From the NCBI RefSeq assembly GCF_000003195.3, contig NC_012870.2, positions 38,779,491-38,843,490 of the forward strand: 64,000 nucleotides of DNA. Reading direction: 5' to 3'. The stretch comes from Sorghum bicolor. Lineage: Eukaryota > Streptophyta > Magnoliopsida > Poales > Poaceae. Below are positions 54,579-64,000 of this stretch, piece after piece (within the stretch, counting starts at the first letter, position 1; each line of letters starts with the position of its first letter). The position numbers and the translations under genes were made by a program. The notes below the pieces were generated by a model that saw nothing but the letters and a program-made list of their open reading frames with translations, ran no database searches and was not told the DNA's origin.

Positions 54579-57500
54579 ATGCCGATGCGTACTCGCGGAT
54601 CCGATGGGGCTGGGACATCCCAGGGAGGGGATGATATCCCCAACCCTCCACCTGCTCCACCTTCTTTGGCTGACGCCATTGCTGTCTTGTTAAGTGCCAC
54701 AACTGACAATGCTCGCTTGCTGCGCGAGCTAGCACAGCGTCAACCACACCCTGCTCCAAACTTTAGGGCATCGCGCAACGGGGATGGAGAGGCTCGGTAT
54801 GTGGATTTTACCGAGACCAGGCCCCCGGTGTTCACTAAGGCCGATGAGCCTTTAGAAGCGGACGACTGGCTCCGAACCATGGAGCATAAGTTCAGTTTGA
54901 TTCAGTGTTCAGAAACTCAGAAACCCTTATTTGCAGCTCAGCAGCTTCGGGGAGCTGCAGGTGCCTGGTGGGAGAACTTTTTAGCTATTCAAGCTCCCGG
55001 ACACCAAGTTACCTGGACCGAGTTTAGGGACGCGTTTCGCGCCCACTACATCCCCGAAGGGCTCATGGCCATGAAGGCCGAAGAGTTTCTCGCCTTGCAG
55101 CAAGGCGATAAGAGTGTTATGGAATACGTGGCAAGGTTTAATCATCTCTCTCAATATGCCACGGATCATGTGAACACTGACAGAAAGAAGAAAGCCTGTT
55201 TCATGCGTGGTCTAAATACTAAACTTCAGACCATGATGACCACTTGCCAAAATGCTACTTTCTATGAGGCGGTAAATATTGCCATCGCCTCTGAGGAAAA
55301 GAATAGGAAACATAAGGAAGCCAAGAAGAAGGCTGCTTCCTCTTCTTTCTCTGGTCGCGGTCAAAAGCGCCAGAGGATCATTTATCATCCACAGGGCCAC
55401 GGACGTTTCCAAGCGCCGTCATCTTATCGTGGTCCTTTCTCCCCTCCACAGTACAGACCCGGGCAGCAGGTATACTCTCGACCTACTGCCATCGCTTTTG
55501 CACCACGCCAGCCGAACGCCCCGGGTGTTCGCCCTATTGCTCCGCCCAGCCACAATTACCCTTGCTTCAATTGTGGTAAGCCTGGGCATTTCTCTAAAGA
55601 GTGCCCTTTTCCCCGCCAAACCAACCCTACCTTTCCAAGGCCACCTATGGGCCAACCCCAGCCGAGTCAGTTCAGAACTGGGGTTCAAAAAGGGCAACAG
55701 GTACAGAAAGGTAGACCGGTAAAGAAGACAGGGCAAGTCTTCCATACTGAAGTGGAGACAATTCCAGAGGGTGAACCAGTGATGATGGGTACGTTTCCTG
55801 TTGCGAAGCATCCTGCTTTAATGCTCTTTGATTCTGGTGCATCTCATACATTTATCAATCGCACCTTTGTGTTAAAGCATGACATACCCATTGGGGAAAC
55901 GCAAGATCATTTTTATATACAGTCGCCAGGAGGACGGCTGATGTCTAAAGAAATGGTTCACCAAGTACCCATCGAATTTGGTGGGCACAATTTTCCAACT
56001 AGCATGATTGTTCTTAAGGACCAAGAGATTGATGTCATCTTAGGCATGAACTGGATGGCGCAACGAGGGGTTGTGCTAGACACCTTGCACCGAACTATTA
56101 AAATCCCATTGCCCAATGAGAATTCCTACTTGCTAATCCAATTAGTTACTCCCAAACGGACAATTGGGCAAGTTCATGCCGCTAATGTGTCTGAAGTTAA
56201 AGATATCCCGGTAGTTCGAGATTTCCCGGATGTATTTCCTGAAGACTTACCAGGTCTGCCTCCGGACCGGGATGTACAATTCAGTATAGAATTGAAACCA
56301 GGAACGGCCCCAATATCTCGAAGGGCCTACAGAATGGCACCGAAAGAGCTGGCCGAATTAAAAACTCAATTACAAGAGTTGTTGCAGAAGGGTTTTATTC
56401 AGCCTAGTTCTTCTCCATGGGGTTGCCCAGCCTTGTTTGTGAAGAAGAAAGATCAGACATTAAGGCTGTGTGTCGACTATCGTCCTCTAAATGAGGTGAC
56501 GATTAAGAACAAGTACCCTTTGCCCCGCATTGACTTATTGTTTGACCAGCTAGCTGGGGCCAAAGTGTTCTCAAAAATTGATTTGAGATCAGGGTACCAC
56601 CAAATTAAAATTAGGCCGGAAGATGTACCCAAGACAGCTTTTACAACCCGTTATGGGCTGTATGAATACTTGGTGATGTCGTTTGGGTTGACCAACGCAC
56701 CGGCCCATTTTATGTACCTGATGAACTCTGTCTTCATGCCAGAACTAGACAAATTTGTGGTCGTCTTCATCGATGACATCTTGATTTACTCCAAAACTAA
56801 GAAGGAACATGCTGAACATTTGAGAATCGTGCTGACCCGTCTCAGGGAGCATCAGCTATATGCCAAGTTCAGCAAATGTGAGTTCTGGCTGGACAAAGTC
56901 CATTTCCTGGGTCATGTATTATCAGCGGAAGGAGTCGCTGTAGACCCAGGCAAGGTAGAAGATGTGTTGAATTGGAAACCCCCGACTACGGTACATGAGG
57001 TCCGTAGTTTTCTGGGCATGGCGGGATATTACCGTCGTTTTATCCCGGACTTTTCCAGAGTCGCCAAACCAATCACAACCTTGCTCAAAAGTCAAACAAA
57101 ATTTGTTTGGTCACCCCAATGTGAGCAAGCTTTTCAGACTCTGAAAAGGTTGTTGACAACTGCACCTGTCTTAGCCCAGCCAGATATTGAAAAACCCTTT
57201 GATGTATATTGTGATGCATCAGGGATCGGGTTAGGTTGTGTGCTGATGCAGGAGGGTCGCGTAATTGCATATGCTTCCAGACAACTCAAACCTCATGAAG
57301 AGAATTACCCGACCCATGATCTTGAACTAGCCGCCGTGGTACATGCATTAAAGATCTGGTGTCATTATTTGTTGGGGAACACATGTCATTTATATACAGA
57401 TCACAAAAGCTTGAAGTATATCTTTACTCAAGCTGAGCTTAATATGCGCCAGCGAAGGTGGCTAGAACTAATTAAAGATTACGACCTTGAGGTGCATTAT

Positions 57501-59111
57501 CACCCTGGCAAGGCAAATGTAGTAGCGGATGCCCTCAGTCGTAAGGCTCACTGTAATTGCTTAACAGTGACGCCTAGGGATATAACTTTGTGCCAAGAGC
57601 TAGAGAACTTGGGAATAGAAATGATTTCCCAAGGAAGCCTTTCCAATTTAAAGATTGATTTCAATCTCGAGGCTCAAATCATAAAGGCACAAAAAGAAAA
57701 CAAAGGCATGAGACATCTTAAAGAGAAGATTTCTAATAGAGCACCCACAGACTTAAAGGTGGATGATGCGGGAGTAATCTGGTTTAAGAACCGGTTAGTG
57801 GTTCCAAGGGTACCTGAGCTACGTCAGCAAATCCTGGATGAAGCTCATACCACGAGGTATTCCATTCATCCGGGAAGCAATAAGATGTATCAGGACCTGA
57901 AGCAAAGGTTTTGGTGGACAAAAATGAAGATAGAAATAGCTCGCTATGTGGCCCAGTGTGACACCTGCCGAAAGGTCAAAGCCATTCATCTCAAATCCGC
58001 TGGGGAGTTGCAACCTTTGCCTATCCCCGCATGGAAATGGGATGACATAAGTATGGATTTCATAGTAGGATTGCCCAAGACGGCCAAGGGCTTTGATTCC
58101 ATTTGGGTCATAATAGATCGTCTCACCAAAACAGCACATTTTCTGCCGGTAAAGCTATTGTATCCTGCCTCCACCTATGCTAAGATTTATTTCGACCGTA
58201 TCCTAAGTCTGCATGGGGTGCCAAAGACAATAGTGTCAGATAGAGGCACACAATTTGTCTCCCAATTCTGGAAATGTTTACATAAGTCCCTGGGCACTAA
58301 GCTTTTATACAGCACAGCCTACCACCCTCAAACTGGTGGGCAAACTGAAAGGGTAAATCAAACCCTAGAAGATCTATTAAGATCCTGTGCCCTGAATTTT
58401 CCAGATAAGTGGGATGACTGCTTGCCTCTAGCAGAATTTTCCTACAATAATAGTTATCAAGAGAGTATCAAAATGGCTCCCTTTGAGGCACTGTATGGTC
58501 GCCGATGTCGAACTCCGTTACACTGGTCAGAACCTGGAGAAAGATGGTTCTTCGGAGTTGACTTAGTGAAAGAGACTGAGAACAAAGTGAAACAAATCCA
58601 AAATAACTTGAAAGTTGCTCAGTCCCGACAGAAAAGTTACGCTGATAAAAGACGTCGACCATTAAAGTTCGCCAAAGGTGATCATGTGTATTTGAAAGTA
58701 TCCCCAATGAAAGGAGTAAATCGTTTTGGTGTTAAAGGCAAGTTAGCGCCTCGTTACATTGGTCCATTTCCAATTATTGACCGATGTGGGCAAGTCGCTT
58801 ACCGCCTTAAACTGCCCGAACGATTATCCGGGGTACATAATGTGTTCCATGTGTCTCAACTGAAAAAGTGTCTTCGAGTACCAGATCGAGTTCAAGATAT
58901 TGGAGATGTAAAGCTTGAACCAGATCTAACTTATTCGGAATATCCTATCCGAGTACTGGATCAAAAAGCTAGAGTTACTCGAAGGACGACCACTAAATGG
59001 TATAAAGTACAATGGAGCCAGCACTCTGAAGAAGAAGCCACCTGGGAATCTGAAGATTACTTGCTAGAGAATTTTCCTGAATTCCATGCTTCTCTTCAGG
59101 ACAATATATGA
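54579..59111 (+). CDS. C gag-pol polyprotein with chromodomain
   Basis: Single frame of 1510 residues, no stop. Gag core at about 80-250, zinc knuckle near 329 ([16 protein letters not shown]2CX4HX4C), retropepsin near 416 ([11 protein letters not shown]), RT about 560-790 ([12 protein letters not shown], catalytic FIDD near 728), RNase H about 870-990 ([14 protein letters not shown]), integrase zinc finger about 1090-1135 (CDTCRK), catalytic D near 1158 (SMDFIVG), D near 1219 (VSDRGTQF), E near 1254 (GGQTERVNQ), GPF motif near 1391 ([10 protein letters not shown]), and a chromodomain about 1454-1505 ([21 protein letters not shown]). The chromodomain directs integration to chromatin in this clade (known). 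Length and order match the Tekay/Del lineage. Confidence 0.96.
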   Translation: MPMRTRGSDGAGTSQGGDDIPNPPPAPPSLADAIAVLLSATTDNARLLRELAQRQPHPAPNFRASRNGDGEARYVDFTETRPPVFTKADEPLEADDWLRTMEHKFSLIQCSETQKPLFAAQQLRGAAGAWWENFLAIQAPGHQVTWTEFRDAFRAHYIPEGLMAMKAEEFLALQQGDKSVMEYVARFNHLSQYATDHVNTDRKKKACFMRGLNTKLQTMMTTCQNATFYEAVNIAIASEEKNRKHKEAKKKAASSSFSGRGQKRQRIIYHPQGHGRFQAPSSYRGPFSPPQYRPGQQVYSRPTAIAFAPRQPNAPGVRPIAPPSHNYPCFNCGKPGHFSKECPFPRQTNPTFPRPPMGQPQPSQFRTGVQKGQQVQKGRPVKKTGQVFHTEVETIPEGEPVMMGTFPVAKHPALMLFDSGASHTFINRTFVLKHDIPIGETQDHFYIQSPGGRLMSKEMVHQVPIEFGGHNFPTSMIVLKDQEIDVILGMNWMAQRGVVLDTLHRTIKIPLPNENSYLLIQLVTPKRTIGQVHAANVSEVKDIPVVRDFPDVFPEDLPGLPPDRDVQFSIELKPGTAPISRRAYRMAPKELAELKTQLQELLQKGFIQPSSSPWGCPALFVKKKDQTLRLCVDYRPLNEVTIKNKYPLPRIDLLFDQLAGAKVFSKIDLRSGYHQIKIRPEDVPKTAFTTRYGLYEYLVMSFGLTNAPAHFMYLMNSVFMPELDKFVVVFIDDILIYSKTKKEHAEHLRIVLTRLREHQLYAKFSKCEFWLDKVHFLGHVLSAEGVAVDPGKVEDVLNWKPPTTVHEVRSFLGMAGYYRRFIPDFSRVAKPITTLLKSQTKFVWSPQCEQAFQTLKRLLTTAPVLAQPDIEKPFDVYCDASGIGLGCVLMQEGRVIAYASRQLKPHEENYPTHDLELAAVVHALKIWCHYLLGNTCHLYTDHKSLKYIFTQAELNMRQRRWLELIKDYDLEVHYHPGKANVVADALSRKAHCNCLTVTPRDITLCQELENLGIEMISQGSLSNLKIDFNLEAQIIKAQKENKGMRHLKEKISNRAPTDLKVDDAGVIWFKNRLVVPRVPELRQQILDEAHTTRYSIHPGSNKMYQDLKQRFWWTKMKIEIARYVAQCDTCRKVKAIHLKSAGELQPLPIPAWKWDDISMDFIVGLPKTAKGFDSIWVIIDRLTKTAHFLPVKLLYPASTYAKIYFDRILSLHGVPKTIVSDRGTQFVSQFWKCLHKSLGTKLLYSTAYHPQTGGQTERVNQTLEDLLRSCALNFPDKWDDCLPLAEFSYNNSYQESIKMAPFEALYGRRCRTPLHWSEPGERWFFGVDLVKETENKVKQIQNNLKVAQSRQKSYADKRRRPLKFAKGDHVYLKVSPMKGVNRFGVKGKLAPRYIGPFPIIDRCGQVAYRLKLPERLSGVHNVFHVSQLKKCLRVPDRVQDIGDVKLEPDLTYSEYPIRVLDQKARVTRRTTTKWYKVQWSQHSEEEATWESEDYLLENFPEFHASLQDNI

Positions 59112-59300
59112 TAACCAGAGGATGTACTTTAGTGAAGAAACAGAGTCGCCAAAGCCATGTACTTAATGTACATATATGCTTATAATGAAGTAATTTTTCC
59201 CCAATTCCTTGCCTTATAGAAAAGTTGAAGATGAAAGAGTTTTGACAAATTTCCTTTTCCATTACTTACCCTAAGGTTTTAAATCTCGGGGACGAGATTT
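59112..59300 (+). other. C 3' UTR
   Basis: Short non-coding interval ending in the conserved chromovirus stretch AATCTCGGGGACGAGATTTC, an imperfect palindrome, just before the PPT. Confidence 0.6.
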
Positions 59301-59317
59301 CTTTAAGGGGGAAGGGC
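59301..59317 (+). other. Polypurine tract of C
   Basis: CTTTAAGGGGGAAGGGC before TGTAACATCC at 59318. Confidence 0.9.
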
Positions 59318-62300
59318 TGTAACATCCCTGATGTTACGGTTACTAAAAACGGATCATGTCATCATAAGCATTGCAAACCATAATTGTTAAAGCACAGTAG
59401 TATGCATCAACTTAAAATAAGTTTACTTTGATTGCTTGAGCTTAGGGAAGTAGAGTGTGCTTCTGTGGTGTGTTGTTGCTTGTGTGGTTGCTAAAACCCT
59501 AGGGTAAAAGATTTCCGAGAAAATGGGGGGGGAAAACCCTGATTTCTGGATCCTAGATTTGTCCCTTTTTGCTTAAGTCAAAAACTAAGCAAAATTTGAG
59601 GTTGAGTTCAAAAGCAAAGTTGTAGCTCTTGGCAAGATGTACAACTTTGGTGTTTTGAGTTTTTGAAGTTTCAACACAAAATTCAAAGTAATTTTGAAAA
59701 TACAGATTTCCAGAAAGTGTCCCCTTTTCCAACTTAAAAGCCCAATTCAAAATCCATTTGGAATTTTGAAAAGTGGTCAACATGAAAGTTGTAGAGCACA
59801 AAAAGTTGAGCAACTTTCATGTTGGGAGTTTTTCAAGTTGTTATACAAAATCAAAAGTAATTTTGGAAATTCTGTTTTGCCCCAATTCAAAAATTTGGAA
59901 TTTCTTTGGTTTGAGTTTGATTTTCAAACTGTCTGGCAAAATTAACCTATTTCCAGTGAGAATCAGCTTGGGACACCTAAATATGATTTGTAGCTTGCAA
60001 AATTTGGCACAACTTTTGTTTTGGTGGAAATTTGTCTTTAGTTCAAATTTTGGTCGGATTTCACAAAAAGACAAACTGAGTGGATGAGGCCGGCTACAGT
60101 GATCGGCAGGGGGGGTGCTCTGCCGCCGGGGCAGAGCCGCCTCCGCGCGCGCCGCCACGCAGCTGGCCACGCAGCTGCTTGCTGCTGTGCTTCGCGTGGA
60201 CGTCCTCATCCGCGAACCGCCTTCCGTTGTGGGGATAAAGCCCCGAGTGGCCAGAGTCCCCTCTTCCTTTTCTTGAACCCCGACGCCGACGAGCTCCCTG
60301 CGCCTCTCCAATTCGCCTCACTCGCTGCCGTTTCAAGCCACCTGAGCACCCCAGCAGCTCCGCCGTGAGCCCCGCCACCGATTGCGCCCCCAAACACACG
60401 CTCTATCCTACCGTAGCTTCCACCCGAGCCGTTTCTCCCCCAACTCCGGCCGAGCGCCACCGCAAGCACGTCACCGTGGCCAGCTTCACCCCGCGCCTCC
60501 CCGCTGCTGTTTCTTGCTTCGTTGAAGTCACGGTGAGCTTCTGGTGCTGTTGCGCCGCTTACTTCACGCTCTACTCGCCTGAAGCGGCCGGCGTTGGTTC
60601 GGCCGCGGCGGCCATCCGCCATGAGCGTGGACAGGGAGGGTAGGAGGGAGTAGAAGTGGTCTCGTGTGTCCTAGAGGTTGCGTGAGACGCTGGAGATGCT
60701 AACCCACCCCGCCGCGCAGGCCGGGAGCTCACCGGCGTGGAGCCGGAGCTCACCGGAGCGGTGGTGGGAGGTTGAAGACGCCTCTGACGGGCGGGACCCG
60801 CCCGTCAGTGGCCGCGTGAGAGAGAGCGCGCGCGCGGTCCGCGCGGGAGAGCACTCTCGGGCCGACTTGGGCCGGATCCCAGCGGGCCGCCAGCGTGGCA
60901 CAGTGCCCTTTTCTTTTTCTTTTTGTTTAAAAGTGCTTAATGTTTGAATTTGAATGGTGAATTCTGTGCTGATCCAAAAATAATGAGAATTTTTGTATAA
61001 ACTCTCTGAAATATGTAGGATCCAAGAAAAATACTAGGTTCTGCTTTCTAATAGTTTGCAAGGATACAAAAATTGGCCCTTTTAATTAGCAAATAAAACT
61101 TGTATGATTTTTAATAATTTATTTGTATGTTCAAAAATCACCAAAAATTGTGGGGAGCCTCTAAATATTATTCCCTGGCTCCACACAAAATTTGGTGGCA
61201 TTTGGGTATTGTTAGATTAGAATAGTAATAAACCCTTATTTAATACTTAAATAATAATTCCAAAACCATTAATCAATAATTAATTAAGTTCTCATGATTA
61301 AGGTTGAATGATTTTGGGATTATGTGATGACCTGAGGTCATTGACCTTAATGACCTTTGGCATTTAATTATTGTTTGACCTTAATGCTTAATTATTGTCA
61401 TTAGTAATTAATTAAGAATTAATTAAGGTAAATAAGATTAATAATTAGTTAATTCAGGTTAATTATGAATTAAAAGAGATTTTATTTTACAGATGCAACC
61501 TCTTGGGTAAAAACAATAGGTTATTAAACAACTTTATTTATTGATTATTCTATATTGCATTGGGAAGACAAATTGTACTTGATTTGGCCCTTCTTGCATA
61601 ATTGTCATACGCATATCATGAGCATTCATCATTTTGCGTATAGTGCACGTGACCGAAGGAGCGCCCGTTGAACCGAACCCCGAGGTCGGTGCTCCGTTCG
61701 AGGAAGTCGGATCCGAGACTTGGGAAGTCTCCGAGGGTCCCTCTCTGCCCTGCAACCAAGGCAAGCCCCGGATGCATTAACCCCTCCTTGGATGTTTTAA
61801 ATCTTTTATCACTTATGAATTGAAAATGCTGCATTAGGTAGTTGAGAATTGGGTTAACCTACTTGCTGCATTTACTACCTTGATATCTGTATCCTGTCCT
61901 TGACACCTGTTTTATTTTAAAACTGCGTAGCGATGCTTAGCCCTGCTACTAGATAGGTTTTCAAACAAGAAAGTTTGAAGGGTTGTTGTGGGATACACTT
62001 ATGATCAATGATGTTTCAATTTGAGACCGGTCGGTGGACTTGCTCTAAGAATGGAGTCTTAAAGTAGTGTCTCCGACTGTGTCGATTAAGGACCGTTCCG
62101 TTGATGGCCTGCTGGGTTGAGAATTTATAGTACTAGCCACTTGCCTACGGTAAGCCCAGTCCTGTGATCCCTCGACGCGAACAGCTACTCGCGCACTGGG
62201 AGTGGAAAGATGGCGAGAGTAGTGTGTACCCACCTTACGGATCTGAGATGACCGGAAAACATCTAGATCGGCTGTAGGATGGTGGAGTACTGTGCTCTCG

Positions 62301-63367
62301 GGTGCCGCGAACCTGGTCAGATTTGGGGAGAGCTTGATTTGGGTTGACATATGCAAGATTTAGTTCTACATATGTCGGGTGGTTAGGAACTCCAGCTGGA
62401 TTGCTAAGCGATTCGAATCGTCGTTGCTCCCCGATTGGGAGACTCAATTCCTTCGACCCTCATCGTAGTTAAATATGCAACTAAGTGATAAAATGAGAAA
62501 AGGGAAAATGTCTCATGAGGTTCGGATCCCAATTCCCGGACTCATAGCGACATGAAGCTATGACCATCGATAAATAATACTTTATGATAGGACTAGGAAC
62601 TCACGGATTCGTCTGTGGGGAACAACCAGTTAGACTATCCTCGAATTCCTCTGCCTCTGCGAGGGAGGAATTCGGAGTAAAACTTAAAAATAAGGATGCA
62701 CTACTAGTAAGCTTTTACGCAAAACACTTTGGCTCCTTGCTCAGCCACCCCTTGTCTACCCTAAGCCTGCATCCCTAAATTCTCCTCTTTTCCCGTCGGA
62801 TAAGTCTTGTTGAGTACTCCCGTACTCAGGGTTTCAATACCCCTGTTGCAGGTGAAGCACAGGAGCCGACTTGTTTCGGACCCTGTTGTGTGACCGTCGT
62901 CGAGGTTGACGACGAAGAAGAGTGAGCGTGACCCATGGGCAGGGTCTGTAATTTATTCTGTCTATATTAAAGTTTCAGTTGCTCCGCTGGACCAGGCTTG
63001 TAATAACACTCTACTATTTGGAAGAACTCCTTTTGTAAATTAAGTTATGTAATACTTCCGCTGTTTCACTCTGAAATATTATTTTGGTCTGTGTTGTTGA
63101 GTTACTGCTTTATCTTCGCAACGAATGATCCTGGTGTTAAGGTGGCCACTTGCTATCCTGTAAGGGCGAGAAGAAACAGTTCTCGTTGTTTGACCATTAC
63201 CAGTGGTCAGGACGAGCCAGCTTGGTACGCCACGGGTAGCAGTGGAATGAGCATCCAGCAATGCTCATCGGACTTCTAAAGTGGGAGGACTCCCGACATC
63301 ACCGTCAGAGGTCCTTAGGACAATGGCAGGTGTCGGTGGGCCCAAACACTTAGGAGGTTCTGCCACA
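59318..63367 (+). repeat. 3' LTR of C
   Basis: 4050 bp, nearly identical to the 5' LTR. Differences include a shorter G-run near 59526, an extra GC near 60834 and single bases, for example near 60225, 60552 and 60738. Confidence 0.95.
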
Positions 63368-63372
63368 CTATA

Positions 63373-64000
63373 TTTCCAGATCTACAGTTTGATGTAATTG
63401 TATGTCATGTTTGAGTAACTTTTCTGTATGAAAATATTTAATCCATGTTTTTGCTAAACTTGGAAAATGCACAGTAATTAAAATATGACTCAGAAAAATA
63501 TGAAACTTGTTTTAGGGGCTTTGCATGTCGGTTTACTCAGTGGGAAAATATTGCTACACATTATTTGGTGTATAAATGAATTTATGGTAATTTAAATGCT
63601 TGCATGGCAGTGGTTTATGATTTTTAATAATTAATTGGATCATGCAATAAATCTGGAAAATTTTGTGGGTGTTTCTTATGATAGTAGACAAATTGTAAAA
63701 ATATGAAATCTGTGGTTTGACACATATATCATAGTAGAGTGATTATACTTACCTTATGAATTAAACTTGTGATTTTTGTGGCTCAAAATAAGTAACTAAA
63801 AATTATGAAAAAATTTACAGTAAACTTTATGCTTAGATGGTAGTCGCCTGTAATTTTTGTGGAATTTATTGATGAACAGAATTGCATGTGATTTCTAATG
63901 GGCCTACAAATGAATAAAGAAAATTATGAATTGTTGTGTATATAGGTTGGATAGGATAAGTTGGGTTTGGTATATCTGTGAAGCAACTTGTGGGTTACTG
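63373..64000 (+). repeat. D LTR, right part (to window end)
   Basis: Resumes D after the ctata duplication. AT-rich, no gene seen; the LTR 3' end is not reached. Confidence 0.6.

Larger units (their letters stand above)
49238..63367 (+). mobile_element. Element C: complete, young Tekay/Del-like chromovirus
   Basis: LTRs 49238-53288 (4051 bp) and 59318-63367 (4050 bp), PBS, ORF0, intact gag-pol with chromodomain, and PPT. The target duplication ctata is at 49233-49237 and 63368-63372. About nine substitutions and two small length changes separate the LTRs by eye (about 0.2 percent). Grass elements with long TGTAAC LTRs and an extra ORF before gag (RIRE3/RIRE8 type) have the same plan. Every part needed for mobility appears present. 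Confidence 0.95.
47789..64000 (+). mobile_element. Element D: Tekay/Del-like LTR, interrupted by C, incomplete
   Basis: TGTAACACCCTAGGTG at 47789 is a typical chromovirus LTR start; the candidate target duplication gtgtg (47784-47788) lies in the A1 3' LTR. LTR sequence runs 47789-49237, is interrupted by C, and resumes at 63373 to the window end. It includes a GC-rich stretch (48270-49110). No PBS or ORF of D is reached. Orientation is inferred from the TGTAACACCC start. Confidence 0.65.

Overview
The window reads as a plant, almost certainly grass (Poaceae), repeat-only region. It contains GC-rich Ty3/Gypsy retrotransposons of the Tat, Athila and Tekay/Del (chromovirus) types, a tRNA-Asp-type and an initiator tRNA-Met-type primer site, and intron-containing antisense genes inside retrotransposons. 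I found no host housekeeping gene, rRNA, tRNA or CRISPR array. I use private labels: F, B1, B2, B3 (Tat-like); A1, A2, A3 (Athila-like); C, D, E (Tekay/Del-like). Species assignment beyond grass is a guess.

Layout: 1-6669 is the 3' part of Tat-like element F, with a decayed antisense multi-exon gene (putative gypsy-type domain, PF04195-like) and its 3' LTR. From 6863 on the window is one deep nest of which mostly the left halves are visible: B1 (6863-13025) is broken by E (13026-13601, minus strand); E by B2 (13602-16552); B2 by A3 (16553-20034, minus strand); A3 by A1 (20035-47788). A1 is split by A2 (22013-30013, minus strand, TSD gctat) and B3 (34258-46611, TSD accat). A1's 3' LTR is broken by D (from 47789), and D by C (49238-63367, TSD ctata). 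The deepest line is seven insertions.

Function: B3 is close to intact. It has gag-protease and RT-RNaseH-aRNaseH-integrase ORFs meeting at TAATG, then a convergent antisense gene that I can splice by hand into six in-frame exons, encoding a plant mobile domain protein with a coiled-coil C terminus and its own TATA box. A1 and A2 carry gag plus two tandem retropepsin-like domains but show no RT or integrase, so they look non-autonomous. C is the youngest: its 4.05 kb LTRs differ at about nine bases by eye, and it has an intact 1510-residue gag-pol with a chromodomain plus an upstream ORF0. The ORF0 N terminus closely resembles the histone H3 tail and its C terminus is acidic.

Most notable: the H3-tail-like ORF0 of C, the intact spliced antisense gene of B3, the tandem-protease non-autonomous family, and the seven-level nest, which predicts the order of sequence beyond the right edge. 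All difference counts and splice models are by eye.
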